NCBI GenBank assembly: GCA_036429605.1
Contig: CM071590.1
Span: 2,480,001-2,544,000, forward strand
Origin: Cladobotryum mycophilum
Lineage: Eukaryota; Ascomycota; Sordariomycetes; Hypocreales; Hypocreaceae
Reading direction: 5' to 3'
DNA: 64,000 nt
Shown: piece by piece, positions 34,536 through 47,693 of the stretch
Numbering within the stretch: position 1 is the first letter of the stretch
Layout of the letters: each line of letters opens with the position of its first letter
Notes under the pieces: model-generated
The model's input: the letters and a program-made list of their open reading frames with translations, nothing else
What the model was told of the DNA's origin: nothing
Databases searched by the model: none
Made by a program: the position numbers and the translations under genes

Positions 34536-37500
34536 CTTCGGCAGTTATGGCGCCGTGCCTTATGATTGCGTCACCAACCAGGCGGTTCAATTGATGGTAG
34601 TTCCTTTCGTAAAAGTCATTCAAAGCCTTGGGACTGTCGTTGGGTAAGTCGATATTGTGGTGGTGTTGCGAGGAGACGGATGAAGCTTTCGTGTATAAAG
34701 GGGGAGAGGTTCGATCGAGGCCTTGGGGTCGTTGCTGACGACGATATTCTCTGTGGGTTTAGTAATAGATAGGCCGTAAAAGGATCATGAGGGAATAGAA
34801 AGGAAACAAGGAAACAAAGTTCTCAAAGAGCAGAGAGAGAGAGAGAGGGAGCCGTAGCGTCAAAATAGTAGTGGAGGGAGAGCGTCGAAGAAGAGGAATG
34901 GGGTTGGTCAAGCCACCAGCTAATGCATGCGGGCTCGGCGCAATCTCAGTGAAGAAAGAGACAGTACAAGGACAGATAGACAAAAGAGAAATGAGAGTAA
35001 CAAACGAAAGAGAGGGAGTGTCACGACCTCGCACCCAGACCAGACACAACGCAACGCACGCCAGTGGGTGTGGAGCTACCAACGTTGTATCTAGTGGTGG
35101 GTGGTTGTGGTTGTGGTGGTGGTTTGGCCGTGGCGCAGATGCGGGTGTGAGGTAAGTAGGCAGTAAGGTGTGGTGTGAACTCAGCAGGTCCAGCAGCAGC
35201 AGCAGCAAAAGCTCAGCAGCAGCGAAGAGGCACCGCAACCGCTAGCCCATCCATGCCTGCCCTGCGTATGCCTGCCCTGCTGAGGAAAACGACGTAATTG
35301 TTAGCGAAGCTCGAGCCAGCTCTGGCCAGCTCCGATGCAAATGGATGCGTCTCTGATGCTGGGTTCCAGAGCGGGAGCTGGCGTGGCTGGGGCGGGGTTG
35401 GCCTGGATTGGCGGCTCCAACTCGCCGGACAAGGAGACAGGGAGGGGAGGGCCAGATCGCTTAGTGGAAGTTCAGGTTACCTCAGTGCTGGGCTCACTCC
35501 ACTTGGGTCAAGTCCAGCGCTCATCCCCCACTATTTGCCATCCACCATTGGAGCCTATGGCTAACACACCCGACACACTCACGCAAGTTTGGAACACACC
35601 ATCACCAAAAAGTTTACCGCGGCCTCCAAGTCATGGAAACACTTAGCACTGTAGCACTGATCGTATAGTATCGAAACCTATTCGTGGATGTTCTTGATTG
35701 TGCATGTGGGACATCCGGGCATCACGGAAGTGCCCTGTTCAAGCTTCAAACTTTTTTTTTCATCCCTTTATAGTTCTTGGCACAATTTCAAGGCTGGTTC
35801 AGCTCATTTCATTGAAGACGCAAGCAGAAAGGTAAAGAATGCGTCACCATTTCAACGAAAATGTTTCACCCCCTCCCCTCCCTCTTCCTACAGGTACCTA
35901 CTCCAACGAATGCGGCTATTTCATACTTACAATAAAACCTCTTACCCTCTTATACCCTAGGTAGCTAGGCAACGGTGCCATCACTAGGTATTTTACACAT
36001 CAATTGCGAGAGTGACAAGGGTTGCGGGCCGCGAACGGGAGAAAAATGACACCAGCCCCAAGACAAAGACAAGAAGAGATCAGTGTCAGATTGCGAGAAA
36101 TATACATCACTTGCACTCCGATTGTGTATCCTGATGGCTGCTGTTAGTGGTCAGTTTGCCGTGTTTAAAGCAGCGATGTTGGACATGTCGTGTGATACAG
36201 GTAAATGTCTGTGGAAGCACATGCACGTACATACACGCAACAGATATTCGATACAATACATACATCAGTACTTCGAAAACACTCACCCAAACATTTTCAA
36301 TTCTCTTGGTGCGCTGTGGCATCATCTACGGAGTCGAGCTAGGGCAAGCACACTCAGTGGAGACATACGAGCTGCTTATCTACCCAGGAAAAGGTTGCCG
36401 ACGGCTCGAGATTCCCATGACAGAAAAAACACCGGACTCATCGACTGCGCATCTAAACAAGCCACATCCCAGCAGTCGTGCCGGTTAGGTGAAGTGCCGG
36501 TTCAAACTTGCAGGCTGGGATAAATCGCACATGCTCAGGCAACTTGAGAGATACACAATGTCAAATAAAGCATTAAAATACTTATCTATTCATACTTGCG
36601 ACGTCTACAGCAAAATCATAGGGGATGTGATCACGATAGTGATGGGGAACTTGATGGATCCAGCAAACTACTAGGTACCTGTTAATGAGGTTCTTCAGCA
36701 CTGCAGAATAGTGGTCAGTGCTCTTGTTGTCGATTCCATTGCCTCCATGCAACCTTGAGAGGAGGGCCTTTCATCGGCTTAGGTGACGGGCGTATGATTC
36801 CTGCTGCAGTGGTCGAGACGCATGGATCCATGGATGTTTGTGAGGTCATGTAAAGACATGCAGGTCACTCTAGCCGCCCTCGTCAATAGCGCGGCAGCAC
36901 TGATCTGCTTTCTCTGGCTGCCCCGCCATGATGACGGACGCCTAAAGAAAGATCCTCGCATTCGTTGATGCTTCTTGATGGGGTTTTCTCGTCACATTCA
37001 GCTGTCCATCTCGCATAATTCGCTCAACGCTGGTCTTAGTCTGCATATGATTTTTCTTCTTCTCTGAAGCTTCGGCATTGTATCCCGCAGCCGGCAAAAT
37101 TATGGAGCATAGACTAAGATGATTTCTTGGTATCGAATTATTGCCTCTCGATCAATCAACTCCAAAACGTAGACCTAGTTGGTTGTTTCATGATGCTTAC
37201 TTGTGATCCCCTCTGTTCCATCCTTGACATGGTCACCAAAAAAACTGGTTCATGTGGCAATATGGTCAAGGAATCTATTGGGCCGTTAGCAATGATAAAG
37301 TCGTCATGATCGACCAAAAAAAAATAGCTCCCAAGTCCTCAAATATTGGTCTCAGGAGACCAATGAGACATTGACAAAAGGCTCCAGAACTGTAGTCCAA
37401 CACAGAAACGTCGGTCGGCAGCAGGCAGCGCATATCTATAGTGAAATGCACACAATATCCAAGGCTACTTTGAGCCTCATTTAATATGGAACAGAGCATG

Positions 37501-37781
37501 GAAGAACAAAAGTAGAGTGTTATCAATTCATTGAGCTATCTGACATTGTCTGTTCATGATATCGTTCGAGCTGGGTCATTTCTTGACTCTTCAAATTCGC
37601 CAATAACGCCGCTAGTCCCAACCAGCTGCTTGTAAGAGGGGGATATATCATCAGGGAAGGGAATCCGAACAAGCCACAACAAGTCCTAAATGTCAGGAAG
37701 AAAAAGAAAGAAAGAAAAACTCCGGTATGCAAATGAAGGTATATGCAACGTCTTGCCCCCGAAAAGAAAAGAGGGCCTCGT
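34536..37781. other. 3.2-kb gene-poor interval
   Basis: Upstream of the tricalbin gene and downstream of the FYVE-RING gene, both minus strand. The proximal part (34536-35300) has GA-rich and CAGCAG-type simple sequence and is presumably the tricalbin 5' leader and promoter. The rest has only short unconvincing open stretches. No gene or RNA is recognised. Confidence 0.5.
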
Positions 37782-39704
37782 TTAGTACCCGAATCCATCG
37801 TGTTGATGGACGGGACATCGTCCTGGGTGATTGACAAACCAGGCAGAAATGCAGGCTCGATGGAATCGGCAGAGACACTCTAGTCGTGCCATCGGAACCC
37901 CAACAGTGAACTCCTCAAGGCAGATTGTGCATTCGGCATCATCCACACAGTCCTTTTCTGTCGCTGCATAAGTATACATGCCTGTTCGGCGGGGTGCTGC
38001 TGGGGGCGTATTGCCAGTTGGTCCGGTCCGAGGACTGCCGTATGCGCTGTGAGATTGAATACAATCTGTGATATGAACCTCACGCAGGTTTTCATAGTTT
38101 GGCAACGATCGTGATGGTAGCTCTAGATGACAGATAGGGCACTCGTCTTCCTCTGCAATCGGAGGGCGAGGTGGCAAGGCCCGTTGTCGAGATGACGATG
38201 CGTCGGCCATGAGTCGGCGTCGAGCGCCATGATTAAGCGTTGCCGACGACAGACTGGACGGTCCTACAGCTAGAAGCTGGTCTAAAGAAGACTGGTAATT
38301 TGTAGTCGTGCGTCTCCGGGTTGCTGGGCCGGGTCTTTGAGCAGCAGGGTCCTACAAAACACGGATTAGTATCTATAGTGACGTTCATGTCTTATTCGTA
38401 CTTACCATGGTGATACTTCTTGATCTAGAAGCGTAGAACTGATAGGGGTCGTTGCTTTGCCCCGTCGTAAACACTCCCCCATAACGGTTTGTGGGGGGTA
38501 TGTACCCAGACGTTCCTCCTAAGCCGCCCAGGCTGCTCCGGGATCTATGCCGCGCCGAGCGTGGTGACAAAGGAGACGTCGGGCTTTGCGGAGGTGCAGT
38601 ATTCGGATCCGGCACGCAAGGATTGCAAAGCCGCACCCGTTCGCCTCCTGAGAGGCCATTGACACCGAGAAACCCCCCATTCAAACCATCCACAAGCAAG
38701 CCTTGTGGCAGCGGAACCTCGGACCCTGGCGGTCGGACAATGAACTGGTGGGGGATAATAATTCTATGCGGGGAACAGGAGTTACAAACAACTCTTCCGC
38801 ATTTTCTGCTCGACATATTAATTTCCGACTGTTTCAACCTCTGGGGTGTTAATGACAACAAACCTGCAGTGATGTTTGCGAACGAAAATGCTGAATTGGG
38901 CTTGGCAGATGGGACAATATGTGACTTCTGCGTCGGGCTGCCATCTTGGAAGAACAACCTCTGTCGACTCTACATCATCGCTTTCTAGAGCTTCCGCAGG
39001 AGAGTGTCGTGAACTGCCTTCACCAGCAATTCTAACCCCATTCACAGAGAGCCCGGCGAAGCCTTGCTCAAGAGCCGATCGTCTCGGCGAGCTTCTTCCA
39101 GAGTCACCAGGGGTAGTAGAACCCATAAGTTCGCGGTTGCTAAAAGCTTGCGACCGGTTCCAATCTGTTGCGCCACTGCTGTTACTTGGCGCCGTCTGGG
39201 GGAATGGATACGGTTTGTTATAGAAGAGGTTCGGATGGGAGGAGTCGGATAGAAGCGGTTGGATCCCGCTCTGTTGGTCGTTTCCATCCTGATCGCAGGC
39301 GGTGGTGATGGTCGTGACGGTTCGGGTGTAGTAGTATCGTCTACGCGACGCTGATCGGTTGTTGTTGAGCCTTGGTCTGGCGTTTGTATTTCATCGATAG
39401 ACCCTCTCTCGGGGCTGTCGACCTCGTGCAAATGTGATGTTACGGTCAGGCTCTCCCCTGGTTCGTTTAGCCCTCTGGGTTCCTCAATAGAGAGCCTCCG
39501 CGCTACAAAGTGGGAGGGGCAGTCAAAGAAGCGATGGCATTCTTGATCGTAGTAATCCGCTGTTTGCCACTGGCAGCGCTCATGAGTGGTCCAAGTATTC
39601 TCGTCGCTCACTCGCGCGCTCAACTCTGCATTGCTTGCAGGTTCTGCATCCCTTGCAGCATCGCCCGGAGTGAAGGAGCTTGGTCCACCCTGTCGACTGG
39701 CCAT
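37782..39704 (-). CDS. FYVE and RING domain protein, putative endosomal E3 ubiquitin ligase (Pib1-like)
   Basis: Main exons: 39704-38864, 38805-38406 and 38351-37782. Introns are 58 nt (GTTTGT...AGCAG, splitting the FYVE core HHC-R-KCG) and 54 nt (GTAAGT...TGTAG). The FYVE zinc finger has RWQPDAEVTYCPICQAQFS then RKHHCRKCGRVVCNSC, the PI3P-binding basic motif being (R/K)HHCR. A Cys-rich motif CPICHLELP and a C-terminal RING (CTICLEEF...CRFHRACISAW...CPVH) follow. FYVE plus RING in one chain is the layout of yeast Pib1, a PI3P-binding endosomal/vacuolar ubiquitin ligase. Within the first exon the frame changes between about 39330 and 39270: either a weak 56-nt intron (39344-39289, donor GTAGAC) giving 584 residues, or one missing base giving about 603. 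Both keep the downstream frame. Confidence 0.85.
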
Positions 39705-40679
39705 TCTAGGACATTCGGGTGCAGTGCAACTATAACGAGTTCGATCTGATACGTCGAAGAAGTGGAGTAGGGTTCGTCTCAGCCAGTTATTCTCGGAGGC
39801 TTGGGAAAATCAGGTAGAAAAGTACCAGTTTATGGCAGCCTATGGTGGTAAACGCCTCAGACGCCTTGTTCCAGTCCCAACCAGGTTGGAGAAGTAAGCC
39901 ACTTACCTCTCAAGAGGGTCAAGACATGATCAGCTCAGTATATAACGAGAAGTTTAGTACTGACGCAAAGGTCACGTCCAATGGCACACGTAAAGAAGAG
40001 GAAAAAGGAGACATGGAATCATCGAGACACGCGATCACCCTTGAGCCAACCTCCTTGCCTCTGGAAGAACATGTCAAAGTCTTATCGGCGGGAGCGTGGC
40101 GGGCTGGAGCTTATCAGTGAGGGTGGCGTCGCTGAGTCACCTGCCAACTATAGTTTCAGAGTCCTAGCGTTGAAGTACCCTAAATGTTGGTAGGTGAAGA
40201 GGGGACGGTCTTCAAGCAGTGTGTAGAGGACATGGAAAGTTAAGAGGGACGTAGAAAGTAAAATGGGGAAAATCAAAGGGCCAAGTTAATAGAATGAAGG
40301 TTTGTTGAGGTTTCTAGGTACCGAGTGGTAAGGTGGTAATATACATTGAACTATATTTAGCCATCTACGGAAGTATATTGCTATCCAAGTGTCAGAGATG
40401 TTTGGCAGAATGAAAAGGAAGCCCAGCCCGAGCATATAGCCGGTAACGGTGACACAATAAAGGGTGGTAGCAGCTTATAAACAATCTTTGGGTCTGTATT
40501 AATCTCTCAAACTTCCCTTCAGAAACTGGGCTTCCTTGAACCTGCTGATACTACATGATCCAATATCTCACGTGAGGGGCATTGTTACCCTTTTAAACTT
40601 TTACTTACTGAAATGAGTAACATTGTTTTTACAAGCTGCGTCTTACAATAAAATCCAACTAACTAAATTTGGTCGCCCT
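39705..40679. other. Intergenic region, no gene recognised
   Basis: Promoter side of the FYVE-RING gene and 3' side of the MFS gene. Only short open stretches; no gene is supported. Confidence 0.55.
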
Positions 40680-42499
40680 TCATTCCCCGCATTCTCTATC
40701 GCCGTCCCAGTGAACAAACGAAATAACCGACCATTTCCAGGTTCGATGCCTGATGGATTTTCCCCAGAAATAGAGGGGCACCCACATGATCAGCACGGCT
40801 GCAGATATCCCCGCCATGGCCCCATATGCATTCTGATAGCCAGACTTGTTAATCCAGGGATTCGTTTCGAAAGAAAGGAAGAAGCCGAATAACGCTGCTT
40901 TTATTAGTGACTTTGTTCATTTCATGCACGTGAAATGCGTAAAATAACTCACACTTGAAACCCATGACCGCCAGGGTGATTTCTCCAGCGACAGGGCGGT
41001 AAGCATCAATAACGTATACAAGACAAATATTGGTGGCTTGCGTTATGGAGAAGTTAACTAGGCATGCAAGGTTAGTTTACTCCTTGCGCGGTGGTGCACG
41101 GCTCGAACTCACGAAGACCAAGTCCTATCGTAGGACATATCCAATGAAGCTTATGCTCTATTCCAACACCAAACAGCACCAGAGATAGAGGTGCCGTTAT
41201 AACTGATACCATCACAGCTGGCAGTCGCATTTCCGGCTCGCGTATACCATTGTTCCGTTTTGTCAGATAATTGGCAACCTTGTCCCCAAGATGGCCTCCT
41301 GCAGGGAGTCCAAGGAGAGAACCAATCACTGCGGAAATGAAACATAGACCAACCTTCCAGGCACGAAAGCCGTAAGCCTGCTTATATGCGACATCAACGT
41401 TTGATGTGACTGCAACAAGGAAGCCGATGGTGACCGACTGAGCGAGAGCGGCCCAGAGAACAGGTGGAAGCAGAATCAGACCAAAAGGTCGAATCATCAT
41501 CTTAAAGAAGTTTTCATCAGTCACCTTTGTGTGGTAGAGCTTGAGGGACTGCAGGTAGCTTTCCTTCTTTCTGCCGGGCTGCTCTTCTGCGTCTGATCTC
41601 GGACGGTCATTTTCCCCTTCATTTACTGATGAAGCATATTGCTCTTGGAGATCCTTGCTCCGAACATATGCAGTCTCTGGGATGGTGAAGAATACCAGTA
41701 GAAGGACGAAGCCAACAAGGGCAGAGCCTACTTGGTAGATGGTTCTCCAGTGATGATTAATTGTGATGAGTCCAGAGACGATCATGCCGGCAGCTACGCC
41801 AATCGACAGGAAGCAAGTATATGCGGACATGATGGTGCCTCTCTCGTGGAGGAAGAATATGTCTGTGATGGTTACCGGGGCCAGTGTCTCTGCAGCACCA
41901 GCACCGAAGCCCATGAAAATTCGACCAACCAGAAATGCAGCATACGACTTTTCGAAGATGAGCCATACTGAAGTCGCAAAGTAAATGAGATAGCTGAGGA
42001 CATAGACTGGCCGGCGACCCCATTTGTTGGCCATGGGAATCCAGATCAGGTTACCCATACCTTGGAGAAGAGCGGTAGTGGTGAAGAAGTAGGCCACCTT
42101 GGGGATAGCCGAGGTGAGAAGGGTGTTGTTGGCCATGGAACCAGGGAAGAAATCTATAGCTGTGCCGACAATGGCAATTGACGGGCCTGCAGCCAAAAAG
42201 TTGCACATGGCCATTGCTAAGCAGAGAGCGCATGCGATGTACTTTTTGCGCCATTGTGACCTGTGATATGATAATGAGCGACGGCACATCAATAGTACGA
42301 GTTACTGAGGTAGGCATTACCAATTAAGAGGGTCGTTAGGATCTGATGATGGTGTGGGCACAAGTATGATAGTATTCGTTTCCCGGTTGAGCAATCGCAC
42401 GTTACCCAAGGTTCGCTTGCGGAGCTTCTCAGCCCCGGACTCTTCGGCATTGGGATCTAATGCCGGAGCGACGACATCATCGTCACCTGGATTCCCCAT
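40680..42499 (-). CDS. MFS transporter, DHA1-type drug:H+ antiporter family
   Basis: Four exons: 42499-42321, 42260-41113, 41057-40953 and 40894-40680, with introns of 60, 55 and 58 nt. The 548-residue product has a polar N-terminus with the subgroup motif DPNDPLNWSQWRK just before the first membrane helix, about 12 hydrophobic segments, and the loop-2 motif MANKWGRRPVY. A GFGAGAAETLAPVTITDIF helix (family motif region between helices 4 and 5) and a charged central loop (about residues 265-300, with ENDRPRSDAEEQ) follow. These features place it in the fungal DHA1/Hol1-like group of the major facilitator superfamily. The substrate is unknown; multidrug, metabolite or polyamine export or uptake are all seen in relatives. 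Confidence 0.9.
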
Positions 42500-44333
42500 T
42501 CTGAAGCAGAGGAAGAGCGTTTTTCACGGCCAACATGAAAGATGGAAAGAGAGCAATGAAGCAATGAAGCAGTGCGTAGCGTGTAGTGTACGAGTAAGTT
42601 AATGTGGTATGGCCGCGTCTCATGGGTTGGGGTCGTTTCCCGTTGATGAGTGCCGATCAGCTTGATATTAAAGCAGTTAAGTAGGTGGTACCTTACATGT
42701 CTAGCATAGAGTGAGGACGCTTACGCGTTAAACAATTGCCGGGTCTCAAACACCATGTACAGTAAAAATAGGTAGGGACGGCACCCGGGGGGCAATGAAT
42801 GCATTCAGAGTCCAGACTCAGCCCACGGCTCTAGCCGATTCCTAATCCAAGGCGATTCAGACATGATCGACATGCCCAGTCTGACTGGGAACGCGCGTGT
42901 GCGTGTGCTTTGGGGTGATATCAAAGAAACAAGAGGGGAACCTCGTCGGGGGCTTTGCAACTCAACTCGGGAGTTGGACACAGCAGCTGGAGTGGCGCTG
43001 ACCGATGGACGGCGCCCGCGTGCCAGAAGCTGTTAGATTTGGAACATGGGGTCCGAGTTCATCTGGGCGATGACAACCAAGTGCGACAACCATGTCAGCC
43101 GTGACTTTACGTGGACATTTGCGAACAAGGAATGAGGCTTCGTAATGAGTCAAAAGATCCAGCAGCACCACGCGCGGATGAGACGAGTAATTGATGATTT
43201 TGCGACGGCCATTTGTGTATTCTGTAAACAGCCCCGGCGATGCCCGTGCATACACATGAACATGTAAGGGTGTTGGATTGGAAAAAAGGGCGAATCAAGA
43301 AACTAATGCACGTCGTTGGAAGACATAAAGTAGGGCGGTGGCTTTAATTCTCGACCATTCGTTCTCCATTGGTGTGACGGCCTAGAACCTTGAGATGGAT
43401 TTAGGGAAGGCGAATGAATATACATGCAAGTATGATCTCATGAGATTCGCGCTTGACAATGGAAAGGAGACAATCGGACCGTATCTGAAGATAGAATGTG
43501 TTATTGCTACAAGTACGGAGTAGTACTCCGTAGTATCCCTGTGATGTGAGTGGTGATGAGTTGGGCGATTTGGTACTCGTAGGTACTAACTAACCCTGGA
43601 ATGTTCGGTTAATCCCTGCAATAATAGCTGGAGCCTTTATGAGGTAGCCCAGAGGTTGATTAATGGAACTCGGTCGTCCAGTTGAATGCCAGCCCTGGAG
43701 CGGTCTTTCAGCGCCCATAGAAGACCCCTGGATGCGCTGAATCACTGAAGAAGCTCTGAAGCCCAACTGGCCAGAGGACACTTGGCACGCTAATGCTCCA
43801 GGGATGCAAGCCGTCTCTTCCGCGGCGCTCAAAGGGTTGGGTCCAAGCTTCGGTTGTTCTTTCCAAAGAAGCTCCCGTCGCGATTCGATGTCAAGCACGA
43901 CTAGGATCTACCTTCCGTCCTTACTCATGTACTTACTAACCTCACCCAACACCAGACGATGTGGGCTTTTCCTCTACCTCCGTAGTTTGTCCAGCTCCAT
44001 CATCACTTTTTAAACTTTTTACCCGGCTGCTCCGTATCAGCCCCCGTTCTTTCCTTCCCAAGAGCATCCATTAGGTTTTCCGGAACGGGCTTTCCTTCTT
44101 TTCCATCCGCGGCGGCTAATTTCGGCATCCATCTCCATCTTCAGCTTACTCCTCTTTCGACAACCATCCATCCATCCATCTGCCTACCTACCTAACCTAC
44201 CTCTATATCCATTTGCCATTAGATTCTTCTCAACCTCCGTCTCTTTGTTCTTTGTCTCGTTTTTATCTGCATTTTCCCCATGTGAGCTTTAATCCGTACC
44301 ACCTGGCCTCCTGATGCCAGTCTTAATCCGAAA
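42500..44333. other. Divergent intergenic region, no gene recognised
   Basis: Shared upstream region of the MFS gene (-) and the zinc-finger regulator (+). It contains a TACGGAGTA inverted repeat at 43514-43532 and a C/T-rich 5' leader-like stretch at 44040-44330 with CCATCCATCCATC near 44168. No coding feature is supported. Confidence 0.55.
43514..43532. repeat. TACGGAGTA-G-TACTCCGTA inverted repeat
   Basis: Nine-base arms separated by one base. The same nonamer, in either orientation, recurs singly elsewhere in the window. It lies about 0.8 kb upstream of the zinc-finger regulator start. Confidence 0.85.
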
Positions 44334-47300
44334 ATGCCTAGGTCATCGCTCGCACACATCCTCGAGCCTCCCAGACCAATTGCCCATCACCCTTCTCCGG
44401 ATCAGCCTCCTCCGCCAGGTTCTGCTACAGTTCAGCGGCCTTTGCCTTTGTCTGCGCCTGCTCCAGCTCCTGTATCCGCTCCAGTATCAGCACCGGCACC
44501 GGCATCGGCACCAGCACTTGCACTGGTATCTGCGCCTGTATCGACAAACTTCATAGCTTATGAGCCAAACCTGCCTATTCAACCCAGGACTAGGGCGGTT
44601 GTTACTGTTCCGTCGTCACTGCCACCGTCGTCTTCCCTGACAGAGGTTCCAGCAGTTACATCTGGTCTACCCATTACAAACTTTCGTATCGAAACACTGT
44701 CCTCTCGCCGAGTCCCCAAAATTGGTTTGCATGCCTGTGAATTCTGTCCGCGCACTTACTCAAGACCGGAACATCTAGTCAGGCACGTTCAAACTCATAC
44801 TCTGGGAAGACGTTTCTTCTGTGATATCTGCCAAAAGGCATTTGCTAGGAAGGATCTCTTGACACGGCACGTCGCAAACCATCAGAACGACTCACCCAAC
44901 AAACGGCGGCGAATCACTTCCTCTACAGATGCAGTACGAGTTAGCCAGGCTTGCCGTTCTTGCGCAAGTGCCCGAGTCAAATGTGATGACAAGAAGCCCT
45001 GCCGCCGTTGTGTCGATCGCCAGTTGACCTGTGTTTCACCCTCTGAGCCTGGCTCCGTGGCTGCGGTTCATCAAGCCCATAGTCAGGCGCAGACGCTGAC
45101 GAACTTGATCTCGACGTCGAATTCGCGCTTGCACTCGCTCCCCGTGCCAAATAATAGCTCGGTTGCATCTACGTCTAGAGAATCGACAAGTTCATGCTCG
45201 CCAACGTCTCATGATCAACCACGATCCGTCCCTGGCAGCTCGGCATCTACTGCGCATGATACAACCAACAAGACCACTCCGGCGTCACAGAGTACCCCTA
45301 CAAAATCCGAGGGAAGCCAGCTATCATCCCCAGAAGAAGGTAAGGACTTTTGACGCACCGAAATTAGCTGGTGGCATTATGCATCTGTACTTGTAAGCTG
45401 ACATTTCAAAAGTAAAAAACGACAATAACTCGCAGGCCAATACCGTGGAAGTGAATCATGTTCCATTCTTTGACTTTCTCCGGGAGATGCTTTACCAGCA
45501 GCCCTTTGACCAGACCAAGCTGGCCAACCCAGAGGGCATGGACGTTCTGAATTTTTGCGATAATGCAAACATGGAGCTTACAGACATGGATTTTGGCCTC
45601 TTGGACTTTTGGAACTTGGATGCCCTCAATGTAGGCACTATGCCAATGGAAATGGAAGTAGTTGGCCCACTTGCGCAAAACACGATCGACATATCTCAAA
45701 TGAGAGAGAATCTCGTTAATGTTTGGACAAAGTCACCATGGCGATGGGACCCGGCACACCATGATAGTGGATACAAGGAGCAAGGCAACCTTCCAGTTTC
45801 TGCTACAGATGCGGCTCGTATCCAATTAGAAGAGAGACGCAAGGGAATAGAAAGGGTCATTGACGAAAAGCTCAACCAGTCCAGTCGTGACCAAGTCTTG
45901 ACTGTTTTGTTGTCGACTTGTCATCAAAGTGGGACTGCCGGTCGGGTAGCTGCATCCTTCCCCTCGGTGGAGGTCATGGATACCATGGTCCATATCTTTT
46001 TAGCAGCTCATGGATGTCAAGTGTCAGCATGGATTCATTTCCCCACATTCACGCTGAATACACAATGGCCAGAATGGATAGGCGTCGCAGCTGCCGCTGG
46101 TGCCGTCCTTACACCTGTGCCAACACTGCGCAAGTTTGGCTTTGCAGTACAGGAAGCAGTTCGTAAGTCAAAGATGCGAATACCTTTGCATCTATACAAT
46201 AATTTGCTAACTCTTCTATTCACAGGCATTACAATACCTGCACGGGTAAGGTGTATCCATGAAGCACATGTTGCTAGTAGCTAATTTTTATTATAGTTTG
46301 AACATAACAACACTGCCATCCAAAACTTGAGCCTTGTTCAGGCGCTTGTGTTGGGCCAAGATCTCGGTCTCTGGAGTGGTAACAGGCGGAAGATGGAAAT
46401 TGCAGAGTGCCACCTTGTTATCCCCGTGACGGTATGAACCGGAATTATTATCTGGTATCTGAGTGTGTGCTTATTGTTTGCAGATGATGCGATACCGCCG
46501 AAAGTTCCAGCGCTCTTCGTATCCAATTGTTATCGTTGACCCTTCGGATGACGGCGAGGTACTCGAGGAGAAATGGAGATTCTGGGTGGAAATGGAACAA
46601 TGGAAGAGGTTGGCTTATGACATTGTCTTATAACGTATTTGATGCTGATATTCTCAGGCTCGTTTTTCACTGTTACATCCGGGAAGCTCAAATCTCCATG
46701 ACTACGTTGACGAACACCTGCATGGCCTACTCGGAAATAACACTACCACTTCCGGAGCCAAGAGAATTGTGGTTTGCCAAGTCGGCAGCCGAGTGGAAGG
46801 CGCAGTATTTGGAGCGATCTATCGAGTTGAGTAGGACAGCTCCATCGATGGGCGACTTTCTTTTTGACGTGAAACGATTTCTCGACAATTACACGCGACT
46901 TGATTTGCAGTTGTCGATATCAATTTATTTGCATGGATACTGGTCACTGATTCTGTCCTACCGTCAACTAAGTGCTGTTTCAAATTTCCGTTCTTATACG
47001 CAAGGGACAGAGAATCTCGTTCTCAGCGCCCGCCATCAGGAGCTTGTTACGGTTCTGCAGACATTCCAATTGATGTCATTGGACTGGCCGAGCGTTTCTG
47101 CGCAAGAACACCTCCTGTGTAATCTTTTGTTGATGAATCTACACGTGTCCCTGGACGATTTACAGCTATTTTCGGGCAAGGATGGAGAAGACGAGGCCCG
47201 TCGAATCTATCCTATTCTGCAAGAATGGGTTTCGAGTTCCGACGCTCGATCGGCTGTGTGGTACGCGGGACAAGTTCTACGATATGCTAAGCAGTTCCCG

Positions 47301-47693
47301 CCAGGCCATCTCAAGGATTTTAATGCTGTTGCGGTCCATCACGCCTCGCTTGCACTGTGGACATATGGCGTCGTATCACGAGCCAATCGTCGAGATGCGA
47401 TTGCAATTCAGGCTGGATACAGGCCATTTTACCTAGACGGAGCGAACGTTGCAGCGAGTCAGAGGTTTATCGGATCCCAACAAGGACGGCCCCTCATCCA
47501 GGGCCCGGAGGTTGAAGGTGGCGCTGCGGCTGAAGCATCGCTCTACGATCCGCGTGCATGCATGGATATCGCGCATGAGATTTTGCAATCCAACTTTAGG
47601 ACGGCGCAAGAAGCTTTGCCGCCGATTGTGGAAAACCTCTGCCAGTTGATTACGCAGCTTGGCAACGCTGCCTGGGCAGTTGGATTGAGTTGA
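44334..47693 (+). CDS. Transcription factor with two C2H2 fingers and a Zn2Cys6 cluster
   Basis: Six exons: 44334-45339, 45413-46162, 46226-46245, 46297-46431, 46484-46608 and 46658-47693; introns 73, 63, 51, 52 and 49 nt; 1023 residues. The N-terminus is Pro/Ala/Ser-rich with repeated SAPAPA units. Two C2H2 fingers lie at about 134-180 (HACEFC..., FFCDIC...) and a Zn2Cys6 binuclear cluster at about 205-232 (CRSCASARVKC...CRRCVDRQLTC). The middle and C-terminal region has fungal-specific transcription factor domain character (HIFLAAHGCQVSAWIHFP, LGLWSGNRRKMEIAE). Proteins combining C2H2 and Zn2Cys6 DNA-binding modules are a known ascomycete class. The third exon is only 20 nt, coding with its flanks RITIPAR. 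The target genes are unknown; there is no obvious cluster next to it. Confidence 0.88.

Noticed and set aside
40740..40750. GGTTCGATGCC resembling a tRNA B box
   Set aside because: It lies inside the last coding exon of the MFS gene (opposite strand) and has no A box, cloverleaf or acceptor pairing.
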